DNA from: Ardenticatenales bacterium
Lineage (GTDB): Bacteria; Chloroflexota; Anaerolineae; Promineifilales; Promineifilaceae
Direction: 5' to 3'
Length of the DNA stretch: 64,000 nucleotides
Assembly (NCBI GenBank): GCA_020634515.1
Contig: JACKBL010000005.1
Location: forward strand, 124,001-188,000
Shown: one piece after another, positions 16,335 through 23,672 of the stretch
How the letters are laid out: every line of letters starts with the position of its first letter
Numbering within the stretch: position 1 is the first letter of the stretch
The notes under the pieces: model-generated
Database searches by the model: none
What the model was told of the DNA's origin: nothing
Seen by the model: the letters and a program-made list of their open reading frames with translations, nothing else
Translations under genes and position numbers: made by a program

Positions 16335-18529
16335 CTTGTCCTCCGAGAATAACGATTGCGCAAAAAAATGGCTGAGGCATTCAGGGCAATCAACATCACC
16401 AGCAGCACGATGATGGCCGCGGCGGCAATGTTGCGGAATTCATCCTGGGGACGCGAGGTCCACTGGTAGATCTGAATGGGCAGGGTAGTGAATTTAGAAA
16501 ACGGACCGCTGGGGTCCACGGTGATGAAGGTGGACGCGCCCACGACAACCAGCGGGGCCGTCTCGCCAATGGCGCGCGACATCGCCAGAATCGTACCGGT
16601 GAGGATGCCGGAGAAGGCATTGGGCAGCACGTGGTGCCAGACGGTTTGCCACTTGGTGGCCCCCAGCCCCAGACTGGCCTGGCGCAGCGAATTAGGAACG
16701 GCGCGGATGGCTTCCTGGGCGCTGATGATGATGATGGGTAGGATGAGCAGCCCCAGGGTGAGGCCGGCGGAGAGAATGGTGCGCCCATTGGCGGTGGTGG
16801 TGTCGCCGACGAGGCCAAAGGCGGCACCGCTGCTGATTGGCTCCAACACACGCACAAAGATGGCCAGACCCAACATGCCGTAAATGATGGAGGGCACGCC
16901 GGCGAGATTGTTGATGTTGGTCTTGATCAGGCGATTGATGAACGTGTCCCGCGCGTACTCTTCCAGATAGACCGCCGCACCCACGCCAATGGGGAAGGAG
17001 AAGAGGATAGTGATGAGGATGGTCCAGAGGGAACCGAGGACGGCCGTGCGTACGCCGGCGAATTCCGCTTCGCTGGATTGCGGATTGGTGAGAAATTGGG
17101 GCGTGAGCCAGGAGCGAAACGTGAGTTCCGCGTTGGGGTAGTTGCGCTGCGCCTGTGCCAGCACCTGCGAGCGGCGCAAAATGGAGTCGGAGAGGCTCCA
17201 CGTCTGTTGCACCTGCGGCTGCACGACGCGCTCCAGAACGAGGCTGTAGATGTTCTGCTGCGTGCGCGGGGGCAGGTTGCACGCCGCGGCGGGTTCGGCG
17301 CGGCGGCATACTTCGGCGAAGACATCTTCTTTTTCAAAAACCAGACGGTCGGCGAAGAATCGCTGGTCCCGCTCCAAGCGCCGCCCCAGGCCGTTGGAGA
17401 TGTTGGCGGCGAGGATGCCCACCAGTTCGTCCGCGGATAGGTCCGCCAGTTCGTCCAGGAAGAGCGTTTCCGCGAAGAAGTCCAGCGTGCCGCTGTCCGC
17501 GCCGGGCACGTAGCGGTCAATGGGCGTGGTGGGCCAGGCGGGGGCAGCGTCCGACCAGGTGGCGGCGTCGGTGAAGATGTGGCGCAGTTGCGCCGAATCC
17601 ACATCGTTGGCAAAGGTGTTTTGCGTGCTGACGACGACAGCGAGGGCGTCCGTGCCGATGCGGATTTGCAGCGGGGTGCGGTTGTTGTCGCGGCAGGCTT
17701 CAAATTCGGCCTGATTGATGGGGCGGCTGGCGTTGGCGATGTCGGCGCTGCCTTCCACGCAGAGGCGGCGTAAGCCGGCGGTGCTGCCAATGCTGTCCAG
17801 GGTGGCCTGTCCCTGGTAGCCGTCGGCGTGGAAGCGGTTCAGCAGTCGTTGGGCCAGGGGGTAGATGGTGGAACTGCCGGCAATAACCAGATCCCCTTCC
17901 ACCGCGGCTGCATCCACCGGCGGCAGCGCCTCTCCGGCGAGGCCACTGGCTTGCAGCCACGCCGCCCGCGCTTCTTGCAAGGCGGTGTTGCTGGCGGGGA
18001 AGTAGCCCACGTCGTCGATTTCCTCGTTGACGTGGGTGAGGACATAGTTGATGAAGGCAGCCACCTGGGGATTGGTGCGCAGGGCTTCTTCGCTGGTGTA
18101 GAGGTAAAGGGGGCGCGCCAGGGGGTATGCGCCGCTTTCGGCGCTGTCCGCGCTGGGGGTGACGCCATCAATGGACAACACGCGCAGGGTGTTTTGGTTT
18201 TGCCGGTAGTAGGCGTAACCGAAGAATCCGATGGCGTTGGGGTCTGATTGAATGCCGGCAACCAGTTCATTATCATCCTCGCTGGCAACTGTGTGCGCCG
18301 CGTGGAGGATGTTGTCTTCTTTTATCGCCAGCACCAGGCTGTCTGGCGTGATCTGGTTTTGCACGGCTACCAGGCCAAAGGAGTCGTTGATGATGTTAAA
18401 AATCAGCGTGACCAGCGTGATAATGCCCACGATGGTTGCGCCGAGAAAGAGAAAGCGCCAGATAGTCCCCACCTGGTGGCGACGTTTGACCAGGGCGGTC
18501 AGCCGTGTTCCCTCAGGATAGTCGCTCAT
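16331..18529 (-). CDS. pstA: PstA permease with an embedded, circularly permuted PstS-like domain
   Basis: 732 residues, more than twice the usual PstA (about 290). TM1 is at about 25-47. Residues 70-180 match the C-terminal half of PstS (AIGFFGYAYY, AYPLARPLYLY, THVNEEIDDVGYFPAS). A linker follows at 181-211, then residues 212-358 match the N-terminal half of PstS (GDLVIAGSSTIYPLAQR, DIANASR, GTDALAVVVS, PGADSGTLDFF). Residues 359-490 are further loop, and 493 onward is the MetI-type permease core with GLGATKWQTVWHHVLPNAFSG. The two PstS halves are thus in swapped order, joined end to start. Phosphate-binding motifs GSST and DSGT are kept. The start overlaps the pstC stop as ATGA and the end overlaps pstB. 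The frame is unbroken. The likely role is import with a tethered receptor or sensing domain. Confidence 0.9.
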   Translation of the reverse strand: MSDYPEGTRLTALVKRRHQVGTIWRFLFLGATIVGIITLVTLIFNIINDSFGLVAVQNQITPDSLVLAIKEDNILHAAHTVASEDDNELVAGIQSDPNAIGFFGYAYYRQNQNTLRVLSIDGVTPSADSAESGAYPLARPLYLYTSEEALRTNPQVAAFINYVLTHVNEEIDDVGYFPASNTALQEARAAWLQASGLAGEALPPVDAAAVEGDLVIAGSSTIYPLAQRLLNRFHADGYQGQATLDSIGSTAGLRRLCVEGSADIANASRPINQAEFEACRDNNRTPLQIRIGTDALAVVVSTQNTFANDVDSAQLRHIFTDAATWSDAAPAWPTTPIDRYVPGADSGTLDFFAETLFLDELADLSADELVGILAANISNGLGRRLERDQRFFADRLVFEKEDVFAEVCRRAEPAAACNLPPRTQQNIYSLVLERVVQPQVQQTWSLSDSILRRSQVLAQAQRNYPNAELTFRSWLTPQFLTNPQSSEAEFAGVRTAVLGSLWTILITILFSFPIGVGAAVYLEEYARDTFINRLIKTNINNLAGVPSIIYGMLGLAIFVRVLEPISSGAAFGLVGDTTTANGRTILSAGLTLGLLILPIIIISAQEAIRAVPNSLRQASLGLGATKWQTVWHHVLPNAFSGILTGTILAMSRAIGETAPLVVVGASTFITVDPSGPFSKFTTLPIQIYQWTSRPQDEFRNIAAAAIIVLLVMLIALNASAIFLRNRYSRRTR

Positions 18530-19503
18530 TCGTACACCTCGCGGAAACGGGCCACAATGCGACGGCTAACAATGTTCAGTCCCAGCGTCAGCACAAACAG
18601 GAGCAGGCCAATGGCGAAGATGCTGTTGTAGTCAATGGAGTCGTAGCTGAGGTCGCCGCCGCTGATGCGTACGATGTGGCCCGTCATTGTTTCCGCGGCC
18701 AGGAAGGGATTGAAGACGAAGCTGAAGAGGCCATCTTTGCCCAGGGTGAAGTTTTTGGGGCCGGCTCCGGCGGCGATGGCGACGACCATGGTTTCGCCAA
18801 TGGCGCGGGAGATGGCAACGACGAAGGCGGCGGCGATGCCGGAGAGGGCGGCGGGAACGACGACTTTGAGGGAGGTTTCCAGGCGAGTGGCCCCCAGGCC
18901 GTAGGCGGCTTCGCGCAGGGAGCGGGGGACGGCGTGTAGGGCGTCTTCGCTGAGGGAGGCGACCAGGGGGATGATGAGGATGCCGACGACGATGCCGGCA
19001 GAAGCGGAATTGAAAATTTGCACCACGCCCTCGCCAAAAATGCGGCGCAGTAGCGGCGTCATGAAGGTGAGAGCAAAATACCCATAGACGACGGTGGGAA
19101 TGCCGGCAAGAATCTCCAACGTCGGTTTCAGGATGTTGCGCGCCCGCTCCGAAGCATACTCGCTCAGGTAGATGGCGCTGCCCAACCCCAATGGCAGGGC
19201 TACGAGCATCGCCAGGACGCTGGTGATGACCGTGCCTAACACCAGCGGCCAGATACCAAATTCGCCAATGGCCGGCTGCCAGTGGGTCGAACTGAAGAAT
19301 TCGAGCAAGGACACGTCCGGGCTGCTAAAGAACAGCATGGCCTCCTTACCCAACTCATAAACAATACCCACGGTAGTCAGGATGGAAATGGCCCCGCATA
19401 AAAAGAGCGAGGCCTGGATGATGGTCTCGCCAATACGACGTTTGCGGGTCAGGCCTGTTGCGCTGGTGGCTGATTTCATCATGGATGTCGTCATATCGGC
19501 CAT
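18526..19503 (-). CDS. pstC: phosphate ABC transporter permease PstC
   Basis: 325 residues, normal length, with six transmembrane segments and the coupling-helix motif EAAYGLGATRLETSLKVVVPA (about residues 205-225). PstC forms the membrane channel with PstA. Unlike its partner it has no extra domain. A GGAGG site precedes the ATG, and its stop overlaps the pstA start by 4 bp. Two hairpins separate it from pstS. Confidence 0.95.
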   Translation of the reverse strand: MADMTTSMMKSATSATGLTRKRRIGETIIQASLFLCGAISILTTVGIVYELGKEAMLFFSSPDVSLLEFFSSTHWQPAIGEFGIWPLVLGTVITSVLAMLVALPLGLGSAIYLSEYASERARNILKPTLEILAGIPTVVYGYFALTFMTPLLRRIFGEGVVQIFNSASAGIVVGILIIPLVASLSEDALHAVPRSLREAAYGLGATRLETSLKVVVPAALSGIAAAFVVAISRAIGETMVVAIAAGAGPKNFTLGKDGLFSFVFNPFLAAETMTGHIVRISGGDLSYDSIDYNSIFAIGLLLFVLTLGLNIVSRRIVARFREVYE

Positions 19504-19523
19504 TCACGCCTCCTTCAAAATTG

Positions 19524-19556
19524 AAACCCTTAGGGTCTCTCAGACCCTAAGGGTTT
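19524..19556 (-). promoter_or_regulatory. intercistronic hairpin 1 between pstS and pstC
   Basis: A perfect 15-bp stem AAACCCTTAGGGTCT with a 3-nt loop. It lies just before the pstC ribosome site in the operon direction. Without a T-run it probably limits read-through or protects the upstream pstS mRNA. Confidence 0.65.
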
Positions 19557-19574
19557 TGCATGTGAGACCCTTTG

Positions 19575-19607
19575 AAACCCTTAGGGTCTCTCAGACTCTA
19601 AGGGTTT
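19575..19607 (-). promoter_or_regulatory. intercistronic hairpin 2 between pstS and pstC
   Basis: A second copy of the preceding 33-nt hairpin with one mismatch (AGACTCT), 18 nt away and 6 nt after the pstS stop codon. Confidence 0.65.
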
Positions 19608-19613
19608 TGCCTT

Positions 19614-20636
19614 TTACTTGTTCGCGTCCAGCCAGTTCTGCATGGACTTGTTCAGCGCATCTTCACTGGCGGGGAAGTAGCCCACATTCTCGATCTCTTC
19701 ATTCACGTGCGTGAGGTAGAAGTCAACAAAAGCGGCCACTTGCGGCTTCTCTTTCATAATATCAGCAGTGCTGTAGATGAACAACGGGCGCGCCAGCGGA
19801 TAGGCGCTGGTTTCCACGTTGTCGAAAGTCGCCTCAACGCCATCAATGGAGAGGATCGTCAGCTTATCCTTGTTTTCCTGGTAGTAGGCATAGCCAAAGA
19901 AGCCGATGGCGTAGGGGCTGCCCTCCACACCCTGCACCAGCACGTTGTCGTCTTCGCTCAGTTGCAGGTTGCTGGCGGCCAGGATGGGGGTTTCGTCTTG
20001 ATCAAACACTTCTTCCACGAAGTAGTCAAACGTACCGCTGTCCGTGCCCGGAATGAAGCGCTGAATCGGTTCGGCGGGCCAACTAGGATCTACGTCCGCC
20101 CACGTTTCCGCCGTAGAGAAAATCAAGGCCAACTGTTCCATCGTGGCCTCGGTGATGAAATCATTCTCTTTGCTTACAACCACCGCCAGGGCGTCCGTGC
20201 CCACGCGGAATTCGATAGGCTCACGGCCAATGGCGCGGCAGGATTCAACTTCGCTGTCCTTGATGGCGCGGCTGGCGTTGGAGATGTCGGTCTCACCGGC
20301 GACGCAGAAACGCTCAAAACCCGCGCCGCTGCCGATGCTGTCGATGGTGATATTGCCGGCATATCCTTCATCCTGGAAACGCTCGGCCATACGCTCGGAC
20401 AGGGGGAAGACGGTAGAACTCCCCGCCGTTACGATGTCGCCCGTCACTTCCAGCGGATCAACTGCCGGCAGCATCCCTTCATCCATGGCCGGCTCAGCCG
20501 TTGGGGGCACAGTCGTTGGCTCGGCGGGCGCCTCCGTCGGCGCCGCCTGCGGTTCACTCGTCGTGTTGCCCCCACAGGCAGCCAGCATCAGCGCCAGAAC
20601 CGCCACAATACCAAAAAGGAAGAACTTACGTTGCAT
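19614..20636 (-). CDS. pstS: phosphate-binding lipoprotein PstS
   Basis: 340 residues. Signal peptide MQRKFFLFGIVAVLALMLAA with lipobox cysteine at 21, a Thr/Pro/Glu-rich tether (24-60), then the PstS fold with GDIVTAGSSTVFPLSERM (66-83), DISNASR (117-123), PGTDSGTFDYF (196-206) and AIGFFGYAYY (243-252). It binds phosphate outside the membrane and delivers it to PstC/PstA. Residues 66-212 and 213-324 match the two segments inside PstA but in the normal order, so the two domains are related by circular permutation. A MITE sits 34 bp upstream of the start. Confidence 0.96.
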   Translation of the reverse strand: MQRKFFLFGIVAVLALMLAACGGNTTSEPQAAPTEAPAEPTTVPPTAEPAMDEGMLPAVDPLEVTGDIVTAGSSTVFPLSERMAERFQDEGYAGNITIDSIGSGAGFERFCVAGETDISNASRAIKDSEVESCRAIGREPIEFRVGTDALAVVVSKENDFITEATMEQLALIFSTAETWADVDPSWPAEPIQRFIPGTDSGTFDYFVEEVFDQDETPILAASNLQLSEDDNVLVQGVEGSPYAIGFFGYAYYQENKDKLTILSIDGVEATFDNVETSAYPLARPLFIYSTADIMKEKPQVAAFVDFYLTHVNEEIENVGYFPASEDALNKSMQNWLDANK

Positions 20637-20669
20637 GTTTTATCAATCTCCTCAAACAGTTGTCAGTTT

Positions 20670-20772
20670 GTGACTATACAGGTCATCTGCCCAGATTGGA
20701 CCAATTTGCTCTGGTTGAATCTTATTGATGTCTACAAAATTGGTCCAATCTCTCGGAGACGTGAATAGTTAC
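20670..20772 (-). mobile_element. 103-bp MITE, copy 1 (IS66-like ends), upstream of pstS
   Basis: Ends are GTGACTATACAGGTC and GACGTGAATAGTTAC, forming imperfect terminal inverted repeats of about 38 bp that also share AGATTGGACCAATTT. An exact 8-bp duplication GTCAGTTT flanks it at 20662-20669 and 20773-20780. GTAA-type ends with 8-bp duplications are those of IS66-family elements. Too short to code for anything. The right end, TATAGTCAC, faces pstS 34 bp away. Confidence 0.85.
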
Positions 20773-21040
20773 GTCAGTTTTAACTAACCGTTGCCCGTGG
20801 TATCATGCCACGACACGGTAGCCATAAAATAATCGCCTAAACAGTCTGAATTCTCCTCCAGGCCGTTTGCCAGCCGGAGAACGTCGGCGCATAGGCATCG
20901 TGTCACCATGCCTGCACACCAGAATACCATCCTGTATTTAACGCCCTTTCAAATTGTCTTTAACAATTAGCTAAGGCTTCGTAAAGGATTGATTAACGGA
21001 GACGGGCGGCATCCCCCGGCGCTCAGGCGCTGAAGACAAG

Positions 21041-21070
21041 CCGACCTTCCTCGAAGTGGAGGAAGGTCGG
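21041..21070. terminator. 12-bp perfect hairpin downstream of phoR
   Basis: CCGACCTTCCTC pairs with GGAGGAAGGTCGG arms across a short loop. It lies between the phoR end and pstS. No T-run is present, so termination is uncertain. Confidence 0.4.
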
Positions 21071-21134
21071 ACGAGAAGAGACCAAGGCGGAGCATCTAGC
21101 CCCACGGAAATGTAGCAGAATGGATTTAAGAACA

Positions 21135-21186
21135 GTTCAAAACGGCGTTAACGTCTGGCAAAGAAACCATTAACAGCAGGTTAACA
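21135..21186 (-). promoter_or_regulatory. candidate Pho box upstream of pstS
   Basis: TTAACA (21170-21175) and TTAACA (21181-21186) are separated by exactly 5 nt, the 11-bp repeat spacing bound by PhoP/PhoB-type regulators, with related GTTCAA and GTTAAC at 21135 and 21147. The site is about 500 bp before pstS, with the MITE between. The interval 20773-21283 holds no gene. Confidence 0.45.
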
Positions 21187-21283
21187 ATCCGTGGAAGGTA
21201 TCGTTCGCCAGCGAATTCCGTAGTCCGATTTTCCAATTCGGACAACCTCGTCCATGACCCGATCTTGCAATGGCTGCGTGCCG

Positions 21284-22732
21284 TCAAGAGGCAGTAGGCA
21301 GGGAAAAGGAAAACGTACTCCCTTTCCCCTCTTTGCTCTTCACCCAGATTTCCCCCCCATGCGCCTGCACCAGGTGGCGGGCAATTGCCAACCCTAATCC
21401 CGTGCCGCCGCGGCTGCGGGCGCGGTCCGTCTTGTAGAATCGCTCAAAAATACGCGGTAGGTCCGTCGGCGGAATGCCCACGCCGCTGTCCCGCACCGCG
21501 ACAACTACCATCGGCGACCTGTCGAGCGTGGGTTTCTGATGCTGGGGACGCTCACTGTCAGAAACATAAACGCTGATATGAATTTGACCTCCCGGCAACG
21601 TGAACTTCACGGCGTTGTGCAGCAGGTTGGTCAAAACGCGCTGAATCCGCTCTGCGTCCACCAGAACGCGGGGGAGATCATCCGGCAAATTCAGGACTAC
21701 CTCTACCTCGGCGCGTTCGGCCTGGGAATACAGCCGTTCCACCACGGGCTGTACGATGTTTTCCAGGGAGGTGGCTTGCAGACGCAAGGGCACTTTGCCG
21801 GACTCAATGCGCGCGAGTTCCAGGAGTTCTTCCACCATCTGCGTCATCGTGTCCACTTCCGTGACGGCGCGCTGGAGAAAACGGCGTGCCGCGGGCGGAT
21901 CGTCCAGGGCGCTGTCGTGTACGGTTTCGATCAATGCCTTGAGGGAGGCCAGGGGCGTGCGCAGTTCGTGCGAAATGTTGCTGACGAAATCGCGGCGCAC
22001 ACTTTGTAGCCGATGGATTTCGGTGAGGTCCTGGATCAGAACCATGTAGCCTTGACTGGTCGTTTCCGCCAGGGGGGTGATGATCACCTGCCAAAATGTG
22101 GTCTGGTTGTGGGTGTACACTTCCAATGCGATGGTTTGTTCTTGTCCGGTGTGCCGGCATTCTTGCCACGCCTCAATCAAACGATGGTGACGCATCACCT
22201 CCGCCAGCGACGCCCCCGCCACATCCTTCCGCATCACCTCCAGCAGCGCCAGAGCGGCGGGATTGATGCGCTGCACACGCCCATCCCCATCCGCGATAAT
22301 CACCCCGCCGCCCATCGTCCGCAGCACCGTCGCCAGATGATGCTGCTCCTGCGCCAGCGACGCATTCAAGCGGCGCAGATTGTCAATTGCCGCATTGAAC
22401 GCCGTCGTCAACTGTCCAATTTCATCGGCGCGTGCCGGCAGCAGGCGTGCGCTATCATCCCCGGTGGCGATACGCCGCGCCGCCAGCGTCAACTGCGAAA
22501 TGGGGCGCACAATAACCGCCGCCACCTGCCGCCCCAGCACAATCGACAGCCCGATCGCCGCCAGTCCCGCGCCCCACAACCAGATCGTGCGACAGTTTCC
22601 CGTCGCGCCGCACAGGGGCCGCGCCAGCCCATACGCCAACCCAAACAGCAGCAGCCAGATCAAGACGACATACGGCAGCGCAATGCGCCAGCGGAAACTC
22701 GTGAACACCGGCGAACCGTCCTTTTGTCTCAA
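21284..22732 (-). CDS. phoR: phosphate regulon sensor histidine kinase PhoR
   Basis: 482 residues: two transmembrane segments (about 15-35 and 48-66), HAMP region, a PAS domain (about 130-235), HisKA with the phospho-acceptor NISHELRTPL (His about 255), then HATPase with NLLHNAVKF, DSGVGIPP and GGTGLGLAIARHL. It has almost no extracytoplasmic loop, as in PhoR proteins that sense through the Pst/PhoU complex. Its start overlaps the end of phoB by 4 bp. Its position beside pst supports the assignment. Confidence 0.92.
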   Translation of the reverse strand: MRQKDGSPVFTSFRWRIALPYVVLIWLLLFGLAYGLARPLCGATGNCRTIWLWGAGLAAIGLSIVLGRQVAAVIVRPISQLTLAARRIATGDDSARLLPARADEIGQLTTAFNAAIDNLRRLNASLAQEQHHLATVLRTMGGGVIIADGDGRVQRINPAALALLEVMRKDVAGASLAEVMRHHRLIEAWQECRHTGQEQTIALEVYTHNQTTFWQVIITPLAETTSQGYMVLIQDLTEIHRLQSVRRDFVSNISHELRTPLASLKALIETVHDSALDDPPAARRFLQRAVTEVDTMTQMVEELLELARIESGKVPLRLQATSLENIVQPVVERLYSQAERAEVEVVLNLPDDLPRVLVDAERIQRVLTNLLHNAVKFTLPGGQIHISVYVSDSERPQHQKPTLDRSPMVVVAVRDSGVGIPPTDLPRIFERFYKTDRARSRGGTGLGLAIARHLVQAHGGEIWVKSKEGKGSTFSFSLPTAS

Positions 22733-23454
22733 CCCTCGAAGCGATAGCCAATGCCACGCACGGTGACAATACGCTGCGCGTTGCCGGGATCCGGCTCAAT
22801 CTTCTCGCGCAACCAGCGCACATGGACATCCACGGTGCGGCTGCTGCCGTCATACGTCCACCCCCAAACTCGCTCCAGGATCAGGTCGCGGGAGAGGGCA
22901 ATGCCCCGATGCCGCGCCAGAAAAAGGAGCAGTTCGTACTCCTTCGGCTTCAAGCGCGCGGGTGCGCCGTCTAGCAGCACCTCGCGCCGCGCCTGGTCGA
23001 TGACCAGGTTGCGAAAGACCAGCCGCCCGCTCTCCTTGTCATGCTCCCTGGTTTCTTCCTCCGTTTCCGCGGCGATTTCCTCGCGCATCAGGCGCACCCG
23101 GCGCAGTTGCGCTTTCACGCGGGCCAGCAGTTCGCGCATACTAAAAGGCTTGGTGATGTAATCGTCCGCGCCCATTTCCAGGCCCACGATTTTGTCTACC
23201 TCATCGGTGCGCGCGGTGAGCATAAGAATAGGCGTGCTCATTTGCTGGCGCAGGCGGCGGCAGACTTCCATGCCGTCCAATCCGGGCAGCATCACGTCAA
23301 GCAGAATCAGTTCGGGGTGCTGCTGCTCCGCCAGGGTGATGGCGCTGCGTCCATCGGCGGCGGTGATCACGTCGTATCCCTGGCGCGTCAGGTTGTAGGT
23401 CAACGTTTCGCGCAGAACGCTATCGTCTTCGACAATCAGGATTTTTTCGCTCAT
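22729..23454 (-). CDS. phoB: phosphate regulon response regulator PhoB/PhoP (OmpR family)
   Basis: 241 residues: receiver domain with the acidic pocket VEDD (about 8-11), phospho-acceptor in ILLDVMLPGLDG (Asp about 53) and Lys in ITKPFS. A linker with an unusually long acidic stretch (EEIAAETEEETREHDKES) follows, then an OmpR-type winged helix with SSRTVDVHVRWLREKIEPDPGNAQRIVTVRGIGYRF. It binds Pho-box DNA as a dimer. First gene of the phoB-phoR pair. Confidence 0.93.
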   Translation of the reverse strand: MSEKILIVEDDSVLRETLTYNLTRQGYDVITAADGRSAITLAEQQHPELILLDVMLPGLDGMEVCRRLRQQMSTPILMLTARTDEVDKIVGLEMGADDYITKPFSMRELLARVKAQLRRVRLMREEIAAETEEETREHDKESGRLVFRNLVIDQARREVLLDGAPARLKPKEYELLLFLARHRGIALSRDLILERVWGWTYDGSSRTVDVHVRWLREKIEPDPGNAQRIVTVRGIGYRFEG

Positions 23455-23672
23455 CGTACTCGCTTGTTGGTGTCACCCAGCCGCGCGGGCAGGGTGATGG
23501 CGCGTGCCGGCATTTTCCGACAATGAACCAACCCGCCGCTCTGCCGCCGCCAGGGTTTGCGATGTCAATTGATAGTGGGGATGAGCCACGGCGGTGGGAT
23601 GGCCGTGGGATGCCGGCATTTCCTGGAATCTTCTCCCCCTCATTATACGCCGACACCGGGCCGCGCGTAAAG

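Noticed and set aside
16331..18529. Assembly chimera as explanation of the long PstA
   Set aside because: The embedded PstS segments differ from the separate PstS at many residues, both PstS segments are complete in one frame, and the cut points fall at a matching loop, so simple misassembly of pstS into pstA is unlikely.
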